64,000 nt of DNA from Galbula dea. Lineage: Eukaryota > Chordata > Aves > Piciformes > Galbulidae. Positions 27,601-39,600 of this stretch are shown in pieces (the first letter of the stretch is position 1; every line of letters starts with the position of its first letter). Made by a program: the position numbers and the translations under genes. The stretch is from NCBI GenBank assembly GCA_013399015.1, contig VWZX01010409.1:1-64000 (forward strand). Reading direction: 5' to 3'. The notes below the pieces were generated by a model that was not told where the DNA came from, did not search any database, and saw only the letters and a program-made list of their open reading frames with translations.

Positions 27601-30600
27601 CTGCAGCCTGACATGGGCAGGTGGCATGTGGAGGTGCATACTATCCCTGTCTGGTGGGGAGAGCTGCTTGGCTTTGTTTTAATGGCACTCTTGTTCTCTT
27701 TCTCTCTCCTGCCTGTGGGTGCCCAGGAGATCTCTCTGTTGCTAGTTTCCAGAGTAAGTTTGTTGTGTGACCCTCTCTTGTCTGGTGAAGTAGCTTTAGA
27801 GAGCTCCCTCCTTCCCCTCTTCTGTCTAGAGAAACCCTTCTGTTCTGGGCAGAGGGCTTCACACAGTGATTGTTTTTCTCAGTTATGTCCCTGGGAGATG
27901 CCAGGCAGATTGGTGCCCACATGGCAGTCTCTGAGGCTGCATCATGGACCTGGTCTGGCACCTCTTTTATCAGGGTTACCCCTGGGGTCAGACCCCTGCC
28001 ACAGGCTCTGACAGCCTTGGCTTCCTCTCATCCTTGGAGGATGGTGATGGGGAAGCCCTGGTGCACATGCAGGAGGGACCTCACCACTGTCCTCTCACCT
28101 TCCTACCACAGAAGCAGGCCTTTGAGTGGCTGCCACTGGTCCTGTGGGGTGGTGACTGAGCTTCTTGCATCCCAGGGACCTCTGGGGCAGGAACAGAGTT
28201 CCTCAGCTTTTGAGGCCTCTCCGTCTCCATCTCAGGGTGGCTCCACACAGTCTGAGCCCAGAGTGGGCTGGGCTGGCTACTGGTGACTTGCTCCTGGGAT
28301 TGCTATTTTAAGGCACAGCTAAATCAATAATGAATGCTGATTTAATTGAAGAGGAACAGGGGACTCAGAGGTGTCCTTGAGATGCTGCCCAGGGAAGGAG
28401 GAGGAGATGACACCTCCCCCCTCGCCTTCCCACACATCAGTTTTCACCTAGTTGCAATTTGAGCAGGGACAACAGGACAAACTGCTGAGCTGGAGGAAAT
28501 CCCTGTTAGTCTGGGTCTGTTTCTGCAGGCCAGACTGAACAGAGCTTGGGCAAATGCCTCTTCTCTGGTGCTCCAGCCTTGTCCTGCTTTGGGAATGCTT
28601 CCTTGGAGGACCCTGCACAGGTGGGGAAAGGAGCGCTGGTGCTGCCTCGATGGAACACGCAGAGCACAGCCCACCTGCTCTCCTGTGCTACCTCCTGACT
28701 GTGCTCATTGATGTTGAGCAACAAGGTGGCTGCCTGGGTTAGCCCAGGGATGAGGAGAGGCTCAGAAAGGCTGTGTGTGTCCCAGCTTGCTCCTTGAGTT
28801 GTTCCTTAGCCCCACTGGCACCAAACAGCTCCTGTACAGCCAGGGCTTCGCCTCTAGTTTGACTCCTGAGAGCAGAGGAGAGCTCTGTTCAGAGGCAGGG
28901 ACAGTTCTGGTTGGCAGCTGCTGTAGGAACTTGTTTCCCTTCCATGGTGGCTTGTAGGCAAGGCTGGGTGCTGTTATGGCATGCACAAGGTGAGCAGCAG
29001 GGGTGGCTCTGTGCCAGGCCCAGCCTGGCTTGCTTTTATCGAGCTGCAGGGTGGCTTCAGGTTGCAGCACAGGGCTCCTCTGCCCCAGGCCTTCTGCCCA
29101 CACATCCATCTAGTGATGGTGGGTAGGTGGATGGGACATGAGATCATCTAGCTGAGCTGTTGAGCTGTGTGGGCCAGGGAATTCACCCACGGCTCCTTCC
29201 CAAACCCAGCAAATTGCCTAAGCTAAAGAGGTCTTTCAGGAGGAAATCCTGCCTTGATCTGACAATACCAAAAGCATCAGCTGGTTGCAGTTGTACTGTC
29301 CAAGCCCTTCTGATGATGGTTCCTCACCTTCAGAAATAAATCCTGTCACTTTTTGCTGATGTGAATGTACCTAACCTCATCCTCTGTCTTCCACTGCTGC
29401 TGCTCTGCCACTGTCTGCTGGGGTAAGCTCTGTGCAGTACATTTTGTTCTTCAGAAGTGCTTGTGCACCAGGGTAAGGGACCACTTCTTGGTCCTTTTGG
29501 ATTGGGACAAGAAAGTGCAGCATCTGTCTTACTCAGGAAGGGGTTTTGCTTTCCTGTGAGCCTCAGTGTTCACCCTCCCCATGTTTTTAGCAGCTCCAGA
29601 GGTGCTAGTGTCATGCTGCCTGGAACACCTGCCTGATCTGCTGGTCACAGAGCCAAAATTTGCATTAGCCTGTTGGCCAGAGCTTTGCTTCAGAGGCATG
29701 TGTGAGTCCCAGGTGTGTGCTGGGGCCTCCTGGTGCCTTGCCCTCAACCTCATTAATATCTCATCCCCTGAATGCTGCTTGCTTTCCTTCTGCTGCACCC
29801 TGCACCGTTGTGTTTGATCAGACATCTCTGATTGGGTGCAGTTTACTGGGGACAGAGATTGCTGCATCCCCAGCTTACCTCTTTCACTGCTGTTTCAGCA
29901 GCCCAACAGCCACAGCCACTGAGCATCAGCTACTTTGCATCTGGATCCTCAGAAAAACCCAAGATCAGCATTGGGTAGAAGTGCTTTCCTTCTGAATCTG
30001 GTCCATTTGGGGCTGTCCTCTTCTGTCCTCCCTTGCTCTACTGTGGATGCTGCAGCATCCAGAGCCCCCCTTGGGCTGCTGAGCAAGAAATCTCACAAAT
30101 AGGCCTGTTGTAAATCTTTCTGGCTCATTAGCAAGCTATAAAGTACATAATTATCTTCCTGTGATGAAAGTACATGACCCTGCTTCTTTACAGTTATCTA
30201 CTAGAAGCACTTATTGAAGGCTTCCACTTTGTCTGCTTTATTAATTTTTAACTCTCTATTAATGGCCTCTGCTGCTCTTAGACTTTCTCCCATTACTACT
30301 TTTTCAAATAATTCTGCTAGAATTTTTTCCTCCAGTTTAAGCAGCTTTACAGGCTGTGTGGTTAGTTGTGAATATTCCTTTTATGTCTGCTGCTGCTGCC
30401 CCTTTTCTCCTTGTTTTCATCAGCCACTGGCTATGTTTGGTTATTGTTCACTTCACCTTTTACATTTTACCTTCCATCTTTGCTTCATCCTGGTCTGTGT
30501 GAAGCTTTTAAGCCAAGTTCTTGGGCTTCCTGCCTGCCTGATAATCTTCTTTAAAGAACTCTGTGTTTTTGATTCACTATTTGCCACCCACCTAGGTGGT

Positions 30601-33600
30601 GTTGGTTTTTTTTTCCCCTCTGACTATTTTGCTTGTATTTTTTGTGGGGAAGTTTCTGTTGTGGAATCATCAGATATTATCTATAACCACTTGGGGCCAT
30701 GCTCTGTTGCCCACATTAAGTGTATTGAGGTCATCATTTCTGGCCTTAGAAAACCACTGCTTTCTATTCCAATGACTGATCTTCATCTATCATAATGAAG
30801 ACCAAGCCAAGATTGAGTGGCTTTTGTGTTAGGGAGTTACAAGTTTTAGAAACACTGATGACAGGATCAAGCAAGTAACCCTATCAGTGAGTATCCAGAG
30901 ACTCCCTAAGGAATGACATCCCTGTCTGAAATGGCACACATCAGGGCTGTGCCATTACCCAGGAGGGCAGTGATAACCACCAGGAGGTGGGTGAAAATGC
31001 CTCAGCAAGGTGAACATCTTGCAGATGGAGATGAGCACAGCACCAGGGCATGGTTTCTGGATACCACTAATGATTAGCCCATGGAAAAACCTCATCTTGG
31101 AACTCATGCAAGGGATGAAGCTGCTCTTGCTGTATTCCAAGGCTGGTTCCTTATCTTGCTTTCAAAGAGTAGTGGTGATTGCAGTGTCTTGAGATGCAGG
31201 ATTCTCTTGGGAGCAACAAAAGCCAAGGAAGTCCACTGTTTCCTGGTGTTAGCTTAAAACCTTAAAAAACCCTACATAACTGTGGAGAAGTTTGACCAGA
31301 GGCACCACTTTAATGCTTTAATAGACTGGCACAGTCTTTGCCAGCTGCAGGGAAAGCATTCAAGAATGTAGAATTGGAGGTTTGGAGCAAATTCACACCA
31401 CTTATTGGAAAAAGACCATGAGGAAATAATCATTGGCTAAAAATCAGGAGAAAGCAAATTATTACAAGCATTAGAGCATCCTTCAAAAAGCCAAAGCTGC
31501 CTTCAAATGAGGTAGGCTTTGGCTGGGCAATTCATGTTGAGATCTGTCCTGACTTGAAACGTTGGTAAAAGAGGCTTTGGCAGCAGACCAGCAGGACAGC
31601 CCACAAAGCTCATCTGCAAGGAGTGGTGATCCTTGCCTGGAACTGCTTTGGTACTCAGAAAGGCTGGAAAGGAGCTCCTATGGCAGCAGTGTTAATAAGG
31701 AGCACTTTATACACAGTGAGGGGAGGCTGGGGAAAAGATAAGACAAATGCTCAACCCTGTGAAAGGAGCTTCCAGTTCTGAATGACTGGGAGAGAAAATG
31801 TGGATGGAACTCAGCATCACCAGGTGTAGAGTGGTGAAAGCAAAGGGAAACAGATTAAAAATGAGTAGGCTGTGAGCTGAGCTTAAGCCTTAGTCACAGG
31901 ATGGCAGGGTGGGCTCCCTGGGACCTGTCTAGTCACCCTCCTGAGCAAAGAGCCACAGTATTTCAGTTGTGACCTCCCCAGGGCCAAGCAAAGGTGTAGC
32001 AGCTTTCCTTGGTTTTCTGAGCACATCCTTCTGCCATCACCCACCTCTTAGCTATAGCAAGAGCCCTCACCTCTTGTAGGGTACCTGTTCAAAACCCCTT
32101 TATGGGAGAATTGGCAAGGCTCAGGGAGGGATAGTGAAGGGGACAAAGATGTGACAGTTTCTGTATGAGAAACTGCACAGGCTGGAGCTGTTCCTGTTTG
32201 AAAAGCTATTGGAAAGGTCTGAAATCATGGCTAGCTGGAGGAGGTGACTGGAGAGCAGCATCTCACTGTCTTTCCCACCAGAAGGGGATGGCAGAAAATA
32301 AATATTATCAAATAAAGCAAGTAGAAGCCATGCTCAAATCTGAATTCTGCTTGTGGCACACAACTGAGCTGTGAAATGTGGCTCCAGGACTTGTCAATGC
32401 TAAAGGCTCACACAGTTTCAGGGGACACTGGGCAAGAAATCCACTGAGGGCCACTAAATATGTAAAAAGGACATCTGCCTTGGGCAGTCCCAGAGCCACA
32501 TGTAGCCAAGGGCTGGGAAAGTACTTGTGGGTGGGAGTAAGACATCAAAAACATTTGTTGTAATGAAATCCCTCCAAAAGATGAGCTTTTAGGCAGGATC
32601 AAAGCCAGGGTGCTGGCCTGCCCAGAGTGATTATGCACTGTGAGATATCAGCCTGTGTCCTCTGCAGCACCAGGAGCTCATTGTGCTTGCTAGTGTGTAT
32701 TTGCAGAATAATTTATCCTGTTCCCACTTGAGCTGATGGTCTCCTGCCATGCCTCTGTGGCTTTGCTAATCCTAGCTTGCAATCTCCCTGTAGTTATCTC
32801 TTGCTTCTCAGTCCCTGGGGTTGTAATGGAGGTCACCCTGTGCTTTCTTTGCTTGTGCTGGCCTTTCAAGCAGGCTGCCACCCCAAAGACCTTCTGCACT
32901 CACAGCATGGCTTGTTCCTCTGGGCACCACAGTGCTAGTGCTACCAGAGTTTCCACCTGCTCTTACTTACTGATAGCTTCTAGTAGAGGGAAAAGTATTT
33001 AGACTGTTTTTTTTTCTCTGTACAGGATAAATCTGCTCAAGTTTCTTCCCCCAAGCCCTAAATTTTAGCCTGTGGTTTGAACTCTGATACCCTTCCCTCA
33101 TAGTGTTGAAGAGTAGATCCTTCTGCTGGTGAGAAGCACCTGTCTCACTTGTGCCCCTTTCCTTTCCCTGCCTATCCATGGGGCCAGTGCCCCACACAGC
33201 CCTGACTGTTTCCCAGCTTCTAGGTCTGATCCCATCTGTGCTGTTGATAGTGAAAAAGCCCAGAGGTGAGATGCCATGTACTGTGAGGACATGTCTGTGC
33301 TGGGGCTGAACATGGCTGGGGGGCATGAGCAGCTCTGTCTGAGCCTACCATGGTTAGAGCCAGCCCCAGCTCTGTGGAGAAGCCTCTCAGGAGCAGGATT
33401 TGCTGGGTGCCTTCTTCCCCAGACACAGGCAGGCAGGCATGGCCACGTGAGGCCAGAGGTGGCCGTGCTGGCTCTGGGCAGTTGCTGCGGCACTGGTATC
33501 AGGAACAATTACTGCTGAGCTGACCGTGGGCCTCTGCAGAGCTGAGCAGGAGGGATGCTGAGCTGCAGGGCAGTGCTCCTGTGCACATGGAGAGCAAGCA

Positions 33601-36600
33601 GGGCTCTTCCCTGGTTAATTTGGGCTGGCATTGCAAAATGTGCTTGGAGGCCCAACAGGCAAGATCACTGCTCAGAATAATCCTCACATCCCAGGTCCCA
33701 GTGCCCTGCCGTCTCTGCTTACTGCAACACACAAGCCAAGCAAGCCCAGGATGGGGCTCCCTTGCCTACCCTTGCCTCCCACCCACAGCCACTCTAGGAC
33801 CAGGCCACTGAAGCTGTCACTCTCTGGTTTCAGAGCCATGTCCTTCCACCTTGCTGCAGCAGCACATGGCAGACCTGCTCCGCAGCGACCGTGACCTGGC
33901 CCCCAGCTTCCTCAACAGCGTCCTCAACCAGCTGAACTGGGCTTTCTCCGAGTTCATCGGCATGATTCAGGAGGTGAGAGCACCACCTGGGGTCAGCCCT
34001 CGATGGGTGCTTGTGCCCTACAGACAGCAAGGCTCAAGACAGAGCTCTCAGGGTTTGGTGTGCTGTGGTTCCCTGGCATGCATGGGAGCTGAACTGGGCT
34101 GAGAGTCCTAGCCCTGTGTTTGGGAAGCACGTTGATCAGCTGTCTCTGTTGCTTGGCAGATCCAGCAGGCAGCAGAGCGCTTGGAGAGGAACTTTGTGGA
34201 CAGCCGACAGCTGAAGGTGTGTGCCACCTGCTTTGACCTGTCAGTCAGCTTGCTCAGGGTGCTGGAGATGACTGTCACACTGGCACCAGAGATCTTCCTC
34301 GACTGGAACCGCCCGTCGTCAGAGCTGCTGCTTCGGAGGCTTGCCCAGGTATCGTCCTTCAGCAGGCTGTGAAACAGCATCCTCTGAAGGGATCTGGGGG
34401 CTCTCTGCCCCCTCTCCAGATGTGCCCTGAAATGGGAGTTCCTGCTCCTACAGCAAACCTAGCTACTGCAGGACAAGTGGTGCTCCCTAAAATCTCTGTG
34501 TCAATTGCTCCTCTGGTCTGGGCACAGCTGATTTTGACCTCCTCTGAGAGGGAGGATGGTGGTTACTTACATCTTCCTTCAGAGGGGCTATGGCCAGTTT
34601 CTGCCACTCAGTAAATGCTGACTATTTTTGTGACAAACAGTGCCATGAAGTCTGGGAGTTGATGTGGTACCTCTGAGCAAAGAGCTGTGGAGAGTAGAGC
34701 TGCTTTCATAGGGAGCATCCCAATGTTTGGGCAGGTATCTTGGCCAAGAGCTGTTGGTGGCTAATTAAGCGTCTTTACAGTTAATTCTTTCTGTGGTGGT
34801 CAGAGGCAGAAATCTCTGCTTGTGGTAATACTCTGTCAAACAGAGGAGGTTGCTCTCTGTGTTCATCCTGTGCTTCAGGGTTGGTAGGTCTGTCCTTCTG
34901 CCAGCTCCAGGCAGGGCAGGACCTGGACTGTGCTTCACCCTTCTGACACTGCTTTTGCCCACAGCTGCCAACTTGCTCTTCACAGGCTGTGGCTGTCCTA
35001 GGAACCATAGCTTCTGCTTGGCAAGAGCTTTTATCTGCAGAAGCAGCTTGGCTGCTTCTTGGAATCTTGGGATTTAGGTGGAAGATGCTAAGATTCAGGA
35101 GTCTTGACTTCAGGCTGACTCCTCCCTAGGAGGTTTAGGTCTGGTACAACCACTGTGATGTGGTGCTACCTCCTTCCATGCCAGAGACAGACTAGGTCTG
35201 TGCTGTAAGCCTGCCTCTGTGCATCCTCCAGCTCCCAGACACCAAGCCATAAGGACATGCTGGCTCAAAGCATGCTCTTTGGATGTTGCTCACAGGAAGG
35301 CCCACCCAGAAAATACAAACCCTCTCTGCTTTTCCTTACACAGCTCTTGAACCAGGTGCTGAACCGTGTGACAGCTGAAAGGAACTTGTTTGACAGAGTG
35401 GTCAACCTCCGTCTGCCAGGTGAGTCCATGCTTCAACACTCTGGCCTTCTCCATTGAGAACATGCTGGAGGCATGCCCTTGGGAAAGGAGGGGTGGATTG
35501 TACTGAAGGTCAGCACAGAGATGTGTGGGATCAGACCTCAGGTCTTCCACCTCCCTGCCTGGGAAGCCAGTCTGGTCCCATAGGCTGCCACAGAAGTACT
35601 TTCTTCAGAAGACATGTAAATCTTCCAGATGGACCTGAGCATTGGTGCTCTTCCTAGGGCCTTAGTCTGTGTCTGCCCAGCAGACTCTCAGCATCTCTGT
35701 CCTCACAAGGTAGCTGATGTTTGGGTCTGGCTGTCCGTGGTGGAAGTGGCAGCTGTGCTGTGCTTGGATTAGGAGGTGTATTGCTAGACATTAATCTGAC
35801 ACAGGTTAGGTGGGAGCTGAAAGCCCTGGACAGATTGCAGTTTAGGTAGCATGGCTTGGTTGCCATGCCCTTCATTGAGTAAAGGTGCACTGAATTGCTG
35901 GGGGAAGCTGTTCTCAGGAGTATAAGCCCTCCTCCTTGTTGGGCCTGTTAGCAAAGACTGGCTCCAGGTGTTGTGTTATGGGTGTCCTTCATCTCCCATG
36001 CAGCAGCTGGCTTTCCTGCTTGCTTAGGAGAGGACAGACCATCTTCTCCTCATGAGGCTTGGAAGAGGCAGGGGTGCTCCACTGTGAGGGTGGTGCCTGA
36101 TTCTGGGATTCACATTAGTGGAAAAGACTCATCTGTCCTTGGCGAAACCCTTGGCCCCACCAGAGAGCCCAAGCCATGCTCCCTACCTCCTGGACTGCTC
36201 TGCCACCAAGTCTGGATGCAGCAGTGCAGCTTTTCCCTGTTGTGTGGTGGCAGCAGCTGTGTCTTTCTCTTCTGCTTCTGTAGGGCTGGAAAGTGTGGAC
36301 CATTACCCAATCCTTGTGGCCGTGACAGGGATCCTGGTCCGTCTGCTTGTGGACACTGATGGCCAGGGGTGAGTGGCTTTTGACTTCTAAAGCATGGATT
36401 TGCTGCATGTGGCATGGCCTTGGGCACTGCAGTAGTCAGTGTTACAGGAGGTGTTGCAGGAATGATGTGGGTGTGTGAGGACCACAGTGCAGTGAGGCAG
36501 ATGTGCATGGAGCAGGCAGGAGCCCAGGAGCCACGTTACCTCTTCAGCAGCTGTGTCCCAGTGCTACTGCTGAGTGCAGAATTCCTTCCTGTGGTGCAGG

Positions 36601-39600
36601 AAAGCCCTTGTGAGAGGTAGCTATGAGGAGTTTTGGTGACAACACATGTGCACCTTTCTCCCCAGGAGGAGGTCTGGCACCCTGTGTGACAGAACAGCTG
36701 CTGTCAGAGGTGGTGAGTGCCACACAGAGCTGTGCTGATGCAGTGATGCAAGCAAAGTGCTGTGACACACAGCAATGGATGTAAGGGAGCTCATTAAAGC
36801 TCCTTCTCTCTGGGCACATCTTGGGCAGACATCAAAATGTGTGCAGAGCTCTCTAGCTGCCCAGACCTGTGGCACAAGGGTGAGGCAAACCCTGTCCAGG
36901 CACTTAGGTGATGCTGCTATTTGGATGAAGGAAATCTTTATGGTAACCAGCAATTCAGAGAGACAGCACTAGGGGAATGATGTGGCTAGACTAAGCCACA
37001 GTTGGCCTGGTGGTTTATGTTTGTCTGTGCCTGCTTGTATTGAGTCCTGCAAATAGGCTTATTCTGATACCTACCCTCTGCAGCCCTACCTTTGTTCCCT
37101 TCCAATGTCATTTGTAGGTGTCTTGCCTGGTCACTGTGTTCTTTAGGGCTCTTCTGTCTGTGCTGCACATCCTGCTTGTTTGGGAGAACATGATAGTCTC
37201 TAGTTTTGCAGAGAGCAGAGCCCCATCTGGCCAAGTGTTTCAGCCCTGCAGTCAGTCTTTCAACTTCTTCTTTCAAGGACTCAAAGATATACACAAATAA
37301 ATCTAATTGTATCCTGCCTCCCATGGCTGCTGCACCAGTCTCATAGCCCCATGTGTGACAGTGCCAAGAGCTTAGCACAAGGTGATCAGTGGCCTTTCTG
37401 AGCTATGAGCAAGGGTAGATTTTGCTCACCCTCAGAATCCTGCTCTATGGAAAGGGCAAGCATCATGAATTTGATACCACAACTAGGTAATTCTTCTTGG
37501 AGGGAAGAGGGGAAGTGAAAAAGTAGTTCTCTACATGCCAAGCAGTGTAAGAAGTCCTTCCCTGGCTTCCTGTCCCTTGAAGATCTGTCTTAGGGCAGGT
37601 CAGTCGTGGAGTCAAAGAGAGGAAGGGATAAAGCTCTTTCTTTCTCTTACCCCCAGTTTAGCAAACTCCAAAGAGTGCTGAAAAGATGGTAGTGTGATGA
37701 AAATCACATCCATTCTAGCCTGCAGGGAGTCCTGGGGAGACAAAAACCATCCAGACTGTGTCTCCTTGACCTGAAAAGGGTCATGTTGTTGCAAGGAGTG
37801 GCTCAAGAGATTTAAAGGATCCCACAGGTAACCAGATTCTCCAGAGCAGACCTGCTGGTGTGAACTCAGGAGAAGGCAGCTTTCCTTTATCCTCTTTCCC
37901 TTGCTCACAGTGCAGTGAACAGGACAGACTTTTTTCCTTCCTTGGAAACACTCTGCCCAGGCAGTGCTGAAAGCAGATAGAAATGTCTTCCAGGTTCCAT
38001 TTGGTAACTCCCAGATTGCCAGAAATCATTAATGGAGAGAGACTATCCAGCCCACATTTGTACCTGGGAACTTCTGTGTGGGAATGACCTATGATGCTAC
38101 CTGTTACCCTGTGAGGAGGTTCTGCCCCAGAGGATGAGGACAGGGGGCAGGACCTTGAATGACTTCCTCATCTTGGCTGTGATTTTTCTGGTTACCTCCT
38201 AGCCAGCAAGCCAAGACTGTGCCAGGCATTTGCTTTGAAGGTGCTACAAGCTTTGCCCTGGGACAGAGAGGATGGGTTCATCTGGGAGTGGAGAAGAGAG
38301 CTCTAATTTATGGGGTCAAAACGTTCCAGTGCAGAAGGCTGGGAGTAAGGAGAGCAAACTCATACAGCCACATTATCAGGATGCAGTTGGATGCTTTGGC
38401 TGCTCCCTGCCTAGCACAGGACACTCAGCCAGGCATCAAGTCCTCTTGCTACGGACTCCTGGCATCAAACAGAGCCATTAAGCAGAAGAAAAGGGAACAG
38501 TGCCCAGGCTGCGGTATGATGAGACACTTGATACATTGTACACCTTAGTCCCTGGCTGGAGAGAGAAGAAATGCATTTCCTCCTCGGGTCCAGCAGGACA
38601 GCTGGTGCTGCTTGTGGTGAACCAGGCTTCAGTTTCCACCTCTTCTGGACTTACTGATCTTTGTAGCCAGGCCTGGGGATTTCATGGCTCTGCTCTCCCT
38701 GGATGTAAGGAACTTTGCAAACAGGGGCAAGGGAGAATTAATGCAGGGCACAGATGGGGAGCTGCTAGCTGTAAGTGGGTCCCTCAGCACAGGGTCTTCT
38801 AGTTCCCACACAGGAGCGTGGCAGTTGCCATTTCCTTGCCTGTCCCTCAGGGAATTGCCAAGAGGGAGCCAAACCTCATCAGTGGGTGAGAGTGGGGCAG
38901 CCTGATGCTGAGGGCTGGGCTGTCTCAACAACAGGCAACAACTCCTTGGTTTAAAACTATTTTGGCCTCTGCAGTGTTGCTCTCCTGTTGCTCAGGCCAC
39001 CTGATATGTTGGCCCCTCCTAGCCCTCCGATCTGACAGCAGTTGGGCAGCACCTTCATTGCAGGGAGCCTCAACACCTGGAAGGGCTGTGGAGTAGGGAT
39101 GCCTCTATGCTGCTGTTCACAGGCCCTGAAAACTGAGCCTTGGTTTTGTGGGGAGTAGAGGGAAGGCAAGGTCTGGCAGCCTGAGCCAGGAGTTGTGATG
39201 AGTTGTTGAGTCCATGCCAGATACCTTGGCTGCCTTCAACTGGTATCATACCCCCATTTATCTGCTAAATAATTGAGCAGGTTTTCTATTAAACCTCCTT
39301 TGGAGTGAGCTAATGGAGTGATGTTGGCCAGAGCTTGTGCAAGGATCCTGGTGAGAGCGAGTGGCAGGGGAAGGGGTGAGGCCCGAAGGTGAGGCTCTTG
39401 GTGCCCTGTGTGTGAGGGCACATTGTTCTTAGGACTGGCCATGTAGGTTGGAACAGGCTTTGGGAAAAGTGAGTGGCTATCCCAGAGCTGAGATGAGCCA
39501 TGTTGTGAGGTCAAGAGGCATGAGGTCAGATGGGGAAGGCAGGCTAAGGAGACTCTGCTTAATTGCTAGCTGGTTTTGGGTTCACCTCCAATGGAGAAGT

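Larger units (their letters stand above)
26865..33833 (+). other. RNF123: RNF123 intron 31 (7 kb), no nested gene seen
   Basis: This large intron separates two otherwise compact exon groups. It contains AT-rich, decayed repeat-like blocks between about 30180 and 32420 (listed separately). A short AT-rich island at 28305-28350 has several TAAT-type cores. No open frame in it is bounded by convincing splice sites or resembles a family I know. Confidence 0.6.

Noticed and set aside
30214..30795. 193-codon hydrophobic open frame on the + strand
   Set aside because: It lies in AT-rich decayed repeat-like sequence, has no recognisable domain and no supporting splice sites.
34349..34360. Possible fourth U12 donor (GTATCGTCCTT) after RNF123 exon 33
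   Set aside because: The consensus needs GTATCCTT. Here the core is broken, and the acceptor side has a normal pyrimidine tract and AG, so it reads as a U2 intron.
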